Assembly: GCA_043747765.1 (NCBI GenBank)
Contig: JAYTOM010000048.1
Location: 1 to 5,805, forward strand
Length of the DNA: 5,805 bases
From: WLMZ01 sp043747765
GTDB lineage: Bacteria > Actinomycetota > Acidimicrobiia > Acidimicrobiales > Ilumatobacteraceae
Reading direction: 5' to 3'
The stretch's first letter is position 1. Every line of letters starts with the position of its first letter. The notes under the pieces are model-generated. The model had not been told where the DNA came from. It saw nothing but the letters and a program-made list of their open reading frames with translations, and made no database searches. Positions 1 to 4,725 of this stretch are shown here, in pieces. A program made the translations under genes and the position numbers.

Positions 1-1
1 C

Positions 2-766
2 GACGACGGCTTCAGCCGGATGCCTGACCAAGCGAACATCGGCATCACCGCCGGCCCGGCATTCGGCGCGATGGCCGTGCTCGCCGCACTCGTCCGAGCC
101 CGCACCACCGGCCAGGGCGCGCACATGGAGATCGCCCAGAGCGACGCCGCGGCGTACTTCGACTGGTACCGGATCGAGACGTGGCGCGCCTACCAACACC
201 CTGAAGACTTCGTGACCGGCAACAAGAGCGACGGACTCGAACGGCGCAAGCCGGGCCTCGGTGGCATGTGGGAGGGCGTTCGCTATCAGGTCTACGAGTC
301 CTGCGACGGACACGTGCTGTTCATGGCCAGCGAGCAGTCGTTCTGGAAGAACTTCTGTGTCGGCATCGGCCGCGAAGACCTGTTCGAGCAGTTCCCCGGC
401 AGCAAGTACGCCGATCATGCGCGGGGTAACACCGGCCTTCAGGCCATCCTGCGTGACATCTTCCGGACTCGCACGTCGGCCGAATGGCTGACGTTCGCGA
501 GCGAGCACAACACCACCATCGCACCGGTGAATACGCCCGAGAGCGTGATCGACGATCCTCAGTTCCGTGACCGCTTCACGTGGACGACGCGTGAGGAGAC
601 GGGCATCGAGCAGCTGATGTTCCCGCTGCACATCGACGGCGAGGAGCTGCCCGTGCCGACGACCGCCCCCACGGTCGGCCAGCACAGCGACGTCGTCCTG
701 CGCCGGGTGCTCGGCTACGACGACGCCCGGATCGCCGCCCTGAAGGCCTCTGGCGCGACTGCCTGA
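2..766 (+). CDS. Family III CoA-transferase (CaiB/BaiF type), C-terminal part, 5' partial
   Basis: The frame is open from the left edge (phase at base 2) to TGA at 764-766, giving 254 codons, so the real start lies upstream; family members are usually about 380-420 residues. Seen in the protein: an AxxAALVRARTTGQG segment followed by a hydrophilic MEIAQSDAAA stretch, the pattern that follows the nucleotide-binding core in family III CoA-transferases, then a C-terminal region with GHVLFMASEQSFWKNF and a closing TVGQHSDVVL motif, both typical of the family. Such enzymes move CoA between carboxylic acids in the cytoplasm, here plausibly activating a substrate for beta-oxidation. The substrate cannot be told from sequence. 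The stretch that aligns with the nucleophilic Asp region of formyl-CoA transferase reads IGITAGPAFG and has no Asp (see findings). Downstream is a strong hairpin rather than another gene, so this is probably the last gene of its transcript. The internal ATG at base 20 is not the start, because homologous sequence continues upstream of it. Confidence 0.88.
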   Translation, partial: DDGFSRMPDQANIGITAGPAFGAMAVLAALVRARTTGQGAHMEIAQSDAAAYFDWYRIETWRAYQHPEDFVTGNKSDGLERRKPGLGGMWEGVRYQVYESCDGHVLFMASEQSFWKNFCVGIGREDLFEQFPGSKYADHARGNTGLQAILRDIFRTRTSAEWLTFASEHNTTIAPVNTPESVIDDPQFRDRFTWTTREETGIEQLMFPLHIDGEELPVPTTAPTVGQHSDVVLRRVLGYDDARIAALKASGATA

Positions 767-777
767 TTGCGCACAAG

Positions 778-845
778 ACGATTCGCGCCCTCGATGCGTC
801 TGTGAGCGCCTGCGTCGCTCACAGCGCCCCCGAGGGCGCGAACGT
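778..845 (+). terminator. Two-tier hairpin after the CoA-transferase gene, candidate terminator or structured RNA
   Basis: A perfect 12-bp outer stem pairs 782-793 (TTCGCGCCCTCG) with 831-842. A perfect 9-bp inner stem pairs 800-808 (CTGTGAGCG) with 816-824 around a 7-nt loop. Six-nt unpaired stretches (794-799 and 825-830) separate the two stems. Three more pairs (778-780 with 843-845) extend the base, with A781 bulged. It starts 12 nt after the CoA-transferase stop, which fits transcription termination. No T-run follows the stem (the next bases are TCCGCG), so a classical Rho-independent terminator is not fully supported; T-poor hairpin terminators are commonly proposed in GC-rich actinobacteria. 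The structure is symmetric enough to work in either direction. Base pairing is seen; function is inferred. Confidence 0.55.
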
Positions 846-1033
846 TCCGCGCCTACTCGCAACGGGTCGTTGAGAAATCGGCAAATGTCGACGCTCAGTG
901 GGTCCGGCGAGATTCGGCCAAATCTGTATCTCATCCGTATGCCTCGGCTCTCTGAGCAGGTCTATTGAATATGTGGCGAGCTCGGTTCGTCACCGCAACG
1001 AATATGACGATCAACGGGGGAACGCAGTCGTTC

Positions 1034-1201
1034 ACGACTCCGCCGACGTCCGGTGGAACGACCACGATCGCGGCCCCAACGACAACAACCACGACCATCG
1101 CAGCCGGTGGCCGAACGCCGGGTGGCGGAACCGCTCCCACGACAGTGGCGCCCCCAACCACTTCCCCGACAACGACCGTGACGACGCCGGGCGCGACCCC
1201 T
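1034..1201 (+). other. Thr/Pro/Gly-rich low-complexity linker of the decayed repeat protein
   Basis: Codons 1034-1201 in frame 2 encode runs such as TTTTTTIAAGG and APPTTSPTTTVTTPG, dominated by Thr, Pro, Gly and Ala through ACN, CCN and GGN codons. Linkers of this kind usually join a membrane- or wall-anchored N-terminal part to extracellular repeats and are often glycosylated in Actinobacteria. Here almost nothing precedes the linker, which suggests that the original N-terminal domain and signal peptide are missing. The ACN bias also leaves long antisense open frames that are not genes. Confidence 0.7.
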
Positions 1202-1204
1202 GAA

Positions 1205-1422
1205 TACGCTCCGATCGTGCCGGCCCGCATCCTGGAGACCCGCACCGACCCCGGTTCCTCCACCGTCGACGGCCAGGGCCTCGGCCATGGGTTCGTCGCG
1301 GCCGAGGGCACGATCGAGTTGTGATCGCCAAGCTCGGCACGGACGGAAAGGTCTGCATCTTCACCAATGTCGGCACGCACCTACTGGCCGACGTGAACGG
1401 ATACTTCCCGGCGGCTTCTTCC
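1205..1422 (+). repeat. Surface-protein repeat copy 1, internally deleted and frameshifted
   Basis: The copy begins with Tyr at 1205 in frame 2 (YAPIVPARILETRTDPGSS) and runs to Leu at 1319-1321. The next bases match the last third of the other copies, but in frame 1 starting with GTG at 1321 (VIAKLGTDGKVCIFTNVG), ending at FPAASS. Measured Tyr to Tyr, the copy is 218 nt against 387 nt for copy 2, so 169 nt are missing. Since 169 is not a multiple of three, the frame is broken at the junction (1319-1323). The lost part includes the VLNVTVT and YPCGAT segments and one of the two repeat cysteines. Confidence 0.85.
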
Positions 1423-1809
1423 TAGGCGCCGATCGTTCCGGCCCGAATCCTCGAGACCCGTACCGATCCTGGCTCGTCGACGATCGATGGTCAGGGGCTC
1501 GGTCAGGGCATCGTGGCCGGTGGAACGGAAGTTGCGTTGCTGGTCGCAGGGCGCGTCGGGGTGCCGAACAACGCACGCGCGGCTGTGCTGAACGTGACGG
1601 TCACGGGTGCGCAGGGCAACGGCTACGTCACGGTGTATCCGTGTGGCGCGACCCGCCGACGACGTCGAACCTCAATTTTCGTGGTCGGCCAGACCATTCC
1701 CGACGCGGTCATCACCAAGATCGGCGACGGTGGCAAGGTCTGCATCTTCGCCAATGTCGGAACGCACCTGTTGGCGGACATCGACGGGTACTTCCCTGCT
1801 GGTTCGTCG
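1423..1809 (+). repeat. Surface-protein repeat copy 2, starts at a TAG stop and carries compensated indels
   Basis: The unit is 387 nt. Its first codon is TAG at 1423-1425, where copies 1 and 3 have a Tyr codon (TAC at 1205, TAT at 1810). Frame 1 is then open throughout. Between 1656 and 1679 the peptide reads RRRRRTSIF, where copy 3 has RPITSNLNF. Shifting the bases by one recovers R-P-T-T-S-N-L-N-F, so one C has been lost near 1652-1657 and one T gained in the run at 1676-1679. It shares an exact 38-bp stretch with copy 3 (1615-1652 and 2002-2039, spaced 387 nt). Confidence 0.85.
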
Positions 1810-2187
1810 TATTCACCAATCGTGCCCGGTCGCATCTTGGACACCCGTACCGAACCTGGATCGTCGACGATCGACGGCGCATTTCTCGGTCACGGGATTC
1901 TCTCCGGTGGCGACGAGATCCAGCTGCAGGTCACTGGTCGATCAGGTGTGCCGAACAGTGCAACCGCGGCTGTGCTCAACGTGACGGTCACGGCAGCGAG
2001 TGGCAACGGCTACGTCACGGTGTATCCGTGTGGCGCGACAAGGCCGATCACCTCGAATCTCAACTTCGTGGCGGGTCAGACGATCCCCAACGCCGTCATC
2101 GCCAAGATCGGGACCGACGCCAAGGTGTGCATCTACGCCAATGTCGGCACTCATCTGATCGCCGATGTGAACGGGTATTTTCCTGGC
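1810..2187 (+). repeat. Surface-protein repeat copy 3, intact terminal unit
   Basis: 126 codons in frame 1 from Tyr at 1810 to the final FPG before TGA (2188-2190). It is the cleanest copy and the reference for reading damage in the others: PIVPGRILDTRTEPGSS, then LQVTGRSGVPNSATAAVLN, NGYVTVYPCGAT, NLNFVAGQTIPNAVIAKIG, KVCIYANVGTHLIADVNG, YFPG. Its alternating hydrophobic and polar residues suggest a beta-rich extracellular domain. Ending the protein at the end of a repeat (YFPG then stop) fits a natural C-terminus. Confidence 0.82.
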
Positions 2188-2202
2188 TGATCGGTGGACC
2201 CG

Positions 2203-2230
2203 CACCCGTCGAAACCGCCGACGACGGGTG
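2203..2230 (+). terminator. 9-bp hairpin after the repeat gene, possible terminator
   Basis: CACCCGTCG at 2203-2211 pairs perfectly with CGACGGGTG at 2222-2230 around a 10-nt loop. It starts 13 nt after the stop of the repeat gene and lies upstream of the operon's likely promoter, a position suited to a terminator. No T-run follows, so the assignment is tentative. Confidence 0.4.
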
Positions 2231-2293
2231 ACCGACGGTCGACTGACAGCGGCCGACAAACCGCTGGATACGGCGTGATGAAGACCATGAAGT

Positions 2294-2299
2294 TACGAT
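2294..2299 (+). promoter_or_regulatory. Possible -10 box (TACGAT) for the oxidoreductase/acyl-CoA dehydrogenase operon
   Basis: TACGAT matches TAnnAT, the most conserved part of actinobacterial sigma-70 -10 elements. No good -35 hexamer sits at 16-18 nt upstream. Its last two bases overlap the palindrome at 2298-2316, a layout that suits repression. The predicted transcript would start near 2305-2307, giving a leader of about 45 nt. This is inference from short motifs. Confidence 0.3.
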
Positions 2300-2316
2300 C
2301 TGACGGTTCGTCAGAT
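2298..2316. promoter_or_regulatory. Perfect palindrome resembling a TetR-type operator
   Basis: ATCTGACG (2298-2305), spacer GTT, CGTCAGAT (2309-2316): 16 of 16 arm bases are symmetric. It lies 34 nt before the oxidoreductase start codon and overlaps a -10-like sequence. Size and symmetry suit a homodimeric repressor. TetR-family regulators that release DNA on binding acyl-CoA commonly control fatty-acid and steroid catabolic operons in Actinobacteria, so an acyl-CoA-responsive switch is plausible. No regulator gene is in the window and I cannot name one. Confidence 0.55.
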
Positions 2317-2339
2317 ATCGCTGGCGGGTCGTCGTGTAC

Positions 2340-2345
2340 GAGGGG
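2340..2345 (+). promoter_or_regulatory. Ribosome binding site that fixes the start of the LLM oxidoreductase
   Basis: GAGGGG lies 4 nt before ATG at 2350. The same frame is open back to the repeat gene's stop, with candidate starts at 2194, 2278 and 2287, but these lie upstream of or within the promoter/operator area. The encoded extension is unlike the family, whose N-terminus matches MEFGLFNQ. Confidence 0.7.
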
Positions 2346-2349
2346 CCAC

Positions 2350-3492
2350 ATGGAATTCGGCTTGTTCAACCAGATGTATCACCCGGTGCACAGGCGCGGT
2401 GAGCGCAGCGAACACGAGTGCCTGATGGACGAGCTGGCCATCATCGAAGTCGCCGACCGTGTTGGTTTCAAGTACGCGTGGGCCAGCGAGCACCACTTCC
2501 TCGACGAGTACTCGCACCTCTCGGCCAGCGAGGCGTTCATGGCGTACGCACTCGCCCGTACGAAGAACATCCACATCGGTTCCGGCATCATCAACATCAC
2601 CCCGCCGGTGTCTCCGCCATCGCGTGTCGCCGAGAAGGTGGCCATGCTCGATCACCTCGGGCAGGGTCGTTTCGAATGGGGCACCGGCCGCGGTTCGTCC
2701 TCCATAGAAGTCCACGGTTTCGGCATCGAGACAATGGACGAGACCCGTGACATGTACGACGAGACGTTGCCCGAGATCATCAAGATGATGCAGCCGGGCG
2801 AGTACGGCCCTTTCGACGGGACGTTCTTCTCGATGCCACGCCGCAACGTGCTGCCGAAGCCGTACACCAACCCGCATCCCCCGATCTGGGTCGCTGCAGG
2901 TTCGCCGGGCACGTTCGAGAAGGCCGCCCGACTGGGTCTCGGCGTTCTGTGCTTCACGATGGGTACGCCTGACACACTGGCGCCCTTGATCGAGGTATAC
3001 AAGAAGAACATCGAAAAGGCCGAGCCGATCGGCGGCTACATCAACAACAACATCATGGTCACCACCGACATGATGGTGCTCGAAGACGGTGCCCGCGCCC
3101 GCCAGATCTCGCTGAACAACCGGGGCAACTACCACACGGCATTGCTCTTCAAGTATCTCGACAGCTTTCCCATCAGCGATGGCCAGCCGAAGTGGCCGGA
3201 GATCCCTGCGGCACCAGAGGCGAGCGGACTCGAGTATGCGATCAGGAAGGGCATCGTCGCCGTCGGCACGCCGGACGAGGCGATCAACACGCTCAAGCGG
3301 TACGAGGCGATCGGGGCCGATCAAATCGCTTTCGGCACGTTCTCCACGGACGTCTCGCTGGCCGATGCCACCGAGGCCTACGAGACGTTCGGCACCCACG
3401 TTCTGCCCGAATTCGACAAGGATCCCATCCACAGCACCACACGCCAGCGCGACGCCCAACTCGGTGCGTTACCGAGCGGCGTCGTGGTCTGA
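2350..3492 (+). CDS. LLM-class flavin-dependent oxidoreductase (luciferase-like monooxygenase family)
   Basis: 380 residues, a normal length for a single-domain bacterial luciferase-like TIM-barrel enzyme. Seen: the first beta strand MEFGLFNQ, the EHHF motif at residues 47-50 (AWASEHHFLDEYS), the segment SPPSRVAEKVAMLDHLGQGR (88-107) leading to GTGRGSS (111-117), a flavin phosphate-binding type loop, and PHPPIWVAAGSPGTFEKAA (176-193) before a late barrel strand. The family uses reduced FMN or F420 for oxygenation or hydride transfer; the sequence does not decide which, although F420 use is widespread in Actinobacteria. The gene has its own RBS and an upstream palindrome and is followed after 9 nt by an acyl-CoA dehydrogenase gene, so it is probably the first gene of a catabolic operon. 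A role in oxidising a side chain, ring or ketone of the operon's substrate is inference. Cytoplasmic; no signal peptide or membrane segment. Confidence 0.9.
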   Translation: MEFGLFNQMYHPVHRRGERSEHECLMDELAIIEVADRVGFKYAWASEHHFLDEYSHLSASEAFMAYALARTKNIHIGSGIINITPPVSPPSRVAEKVAMLDHLGQGRFEWGTGRGSSSIEVHGFGIETMDETRDMYDETLPEIIKMMQPGEYGPFDGTFFSMPRRNVLPKPYTNPHPPIWVAAGSPGTFEKAARLGLGVLCFTMGTPDTLAPLIEVYKKNIEKAEPIGGYINNNIMVTTDMMVLEDGARARQISLNNRGNYHTALLFKYLDSFPISDGQPKWPEIPAAPEASGLEYAIRKGIVAVGTPDEAINTLKRYEAIGADQIAFGTFSTDVSLADATEAYETFGTHVLPEFDKDPIHSTTRQRDAQLGALPSGVVV

Positions 3493-3501
3493 CGGCGCCG
3501 G

Positions 3502-4725
3502 ATGAACATCGGGGACTCTGCTGACGAGGCATCGTTCCGGGCGGACGCGCGGATCTGGCTCGAGGCACACGCGGCTCGTCGCGATCCGAGCAGTCGCCAC
3601 AGGCCTGCCACAACCGATGCCGAGCAGGATGCCCACGCGCAATCGTGCAGGGCGTGGCAGCGAGTGCTGTTCGACGGCGGTTGGGCCGGGCTGACCTGGC
3701 CGACACAGTTCGGGGGGCGTGGCGGCAAGCCATGGCAGGCATCGATCTTCGCCGAGGAGCAGGCCAGGTTCGATGTGTCGACCGGTGTCTTCTCCGTTGC
3801 GCACGGAATGGTCGCGCCGACCCTGATGGCTCACGGCAACGACCGCCAACGCGGCCATCTCGGCGCCATGCTGCGCGGCGATGAAGTGTGGGCACAACTG
3901 TTCAGCGAGCCCGAGGCCGGCAGCGATCTCGCCAACCTCGGAACCCGGGCGGTTCTCGACGGTGACGAGTGGGTTGTCAACGGCCAGAAGGTGTGGACCT
4001 CGGGGGCCCAGCACAGCGAGTACGCGATTCTGCTGGCTCGCACCGACCCGGACGCGCCCAAGCATTCGGGCATCACGTACTTCATCGTCGACATGCGCAC
4101 GCCGGGCATCGGGATCCGTCCGTTGCGTCAGATCACCGGCGCGGCCCACTTCAACGAGGTCTTCCTGACCGACGTGCGCATCCCCGTCGAGAACGTCGTC
4201 GGTGAGGTCGACGGCGGGTGGAAGATCGCGCACACCACGTTGTCGAACGAGCGAGCACTGATCGGAGGCAGCGGTGGCAGTGCGTTCACCGTCGGCGAAC
4301 TGATCGAGATGGCGCGACGCTACGAGCGCACCGGCGACGCAGTCGTGCGCCAAGGAATCGCCCAGGCCCACATCCGCGCCGAGGTGCTCAAGTACATGGG
4401 CTACAGCCTGCGCACGTCTGTCAGCCGGGGCGAGATGCCCGGCGTGGTCGCGAGCGTGATGAAGCTGTTCTTCGCCCGTCACTGGACGCAAACCACCGGG
4501 CTCGCCGTGCACATCGAGGGGGCCGCAGGAATGCTGTGGGGCACGTCGGCGTCCGACGACGGGCTGTGGCAGCAGGCATTCTGTCAGCAGTACGCCATCC
4601 GCATCGGCGGCGGCACCGACGAGATTCAAGGCAACGTGATCGGCGAGCGAGCCCTCGGGCTACCACGTGAACCATCACTCGACCGCGACCTGCCATGGCG
4701 CGAGACACGAGGAATCAGAGCATGA
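3502..4725 (+). CDS. Acyl-CoA dehydrogenase (FadE family), first of two in the operon
   Basis: 407 residues, full length for the family. Seen: N-terminal helical domain with GWAGLTWPTQFGGRG (60-74); AQLFSEPEAGSDLANLGTRA (131-150), the FAD/substrate segment; WVVNGQKVWTSGA (157-169); a beta-domain end NEVFLTDVRIPVENVVGE (218-235); and C-terminal GGGTDEIQGNVIGERALGL (369-387), which binds FAD across the dimer interface. The enzyme oxidises an acyl-CoA to the trans-2-enoyl-CoA and passes electrons to ETF. At the medium-chain (MCAD) catalytic Glu position there is Gly (IGGGT instead of IYEGT); Glu250 in LSNERALIGG lies where isovaleryl-CoA dehydrogenase and LCAD carry their base, so it is the likely catalytic residue. 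The start ATG lies 9 nt after the oxidoreductase stop with no clear Shine-Dalgarno, suggesting coupled translation. The stop overlaps the next gene (ATGA). A pairing with the second dehydrogenase as a heterotetramer, as for mycobacterial FadE28/FadE29, is possible. Confidence 0.93.
   Translation: MNIGDSADEASFRADARIWLEAHAARRDPSSRHRPATTDAEQDAHAQSCRAWQRVLFDGGWAGLTWPTQFGGRGGKPWQASIFAEEQARFDVSTGVFSVAHGMVAPTLMAHGNDRQRGHLGAMLRGDEVWAQLFSEPEAGSDLANLGTRAVLDGDEWVVNGQKVWTSGAQHSEYAILLARTDPDAPKHSGITYFIVDMRTPGIGIRPLRQITGAAHFNEVFLTDVRIPVENVVGEVDGGWKIAHTTLSNERALIGGSGGSAFTVGELIEMARRYERTGDAVVRQGIAQAHIRAEVLKYMGYSLRTSVSRGEMPGVVASVMKLFFARHWTQTTGLAVHIEGAAGMLWGTSASDDGLWQQAFCQQYAIRIGGGTDEIQGNVIGERALGLPREPSLDRDLPWRETRGIRA
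4709..4713 (+). promoter_or_regulatory. Ribosome binding site inside the acyl-CoA dehydrogenase end, fixing the next start
   Basis: GAGGA ends 8 nt before ATG at 4722. The alternative in-frame ATG at 4695 has no purine-rich site before it and would add nine residues unrelated to the family. The ATGA overlap at 4722-4725 also supports 4722 through termination-reinitiation. Confidence 0.7.

Larger units (their letters stand above)
965..2190 (+). pseudogene. Decayed secreted/surface repeat protein with Thr/Pro-rich linker and three 'PARILDTR' repeats
   Basis: Frame 2 opens with TTG at 965 (or ATG at 971) just after a stop at 953-955; a weak GCAGG at 956-960 could serve as ribosome site. The first ~20 residues contain no hydrophobic signal peptide. 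A Thr/Pro/Gly-rich linker follows, then repeat 1 until TGA at 1322-1324. Coding similarity then jumps to frame 1 at 1321, meets TAG at 1423-1425, and continues open to TGA at 2188-2190. Repeat type: PIVPxRILxTRT at the start, VLNVTVT and NGYVTVYPCGAT in the middle, GTHLxADxxGYFP at the end, with two Cys per complete unit (YPC and KVCI) that could form a disulfide. Similar repeats are common in extracellular actinobacterial proteins; their function is not known to me. Damage: a 169-nt deletion, one nonsense change and two compensating indels. The longest remaining open stretch, codons 1426-2187, has no convincing start. Sequencing or assembly error is an alternative for the single-base changes, but not easily for the 169-nt loss. 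Confidence 0.78.

Noticed and set aside
870..898. TTGAGA at 870-875 as a -35 box for the repeat gene
   Set aside because: No reasonable -10 element follows at 16-18 nt.
767..964. Insertion sequence remnant as the cause of the broken N-terminus
   Set aside because: No transposase fragment, terminal inverted repeats of IS type or target duplication could be seen; the 12-bp inverted repeat flanks only ~37 nt and fits an RNA hairpin better.
931..1380. Antisense frame over the Thr/Pro linker encoding Val/Gly-rich runs that look like a membrane segment
   Set aside because: The runs are the reverse reading of ACN and GGN codons; the + strand joins in frame to a recognisable repeat.
1205..2187. CRISPR-like or satellite array because of regularly spaced repeats
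   Set aside because: The 387-nt period consists of coding repeats of one protein domain with diverged copies, not short identical repeats with spacers.
1287..2231. Forward 314-codon frame through the repeats in the third frame
   Set aside because: Arg/His/Gly-rich with no family resemblance; repeat-protein similarity lies in frames 2 and 1. Its periodic look only mirrors the DNA repeats.
2191..2349. Upstream extension of the LLM oxidoreductase to 2194, or readthrough from the repeat gene, since both share frame 1
   Set aside because: The extension has no family similarity, crosses the likely promoter/operator, and a good RBS precedes ATG at 2350.
2311..3459. Long antisense open frame (382 codons) opposite the LLM oxidoreductase
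   Set aside because: Shadow of a GC-rich gene: no family-like motifs, Arg/Val/Asp-rich composition, and the + strand carries clear conserved motifs.
3469..4629. Antisense open frame (386 codons) opposite the acyl-CoA dehydrogenase
   Set aside because: Same reason; the + strand reading shows complete acyl-CoA dehydrogenase signatures.
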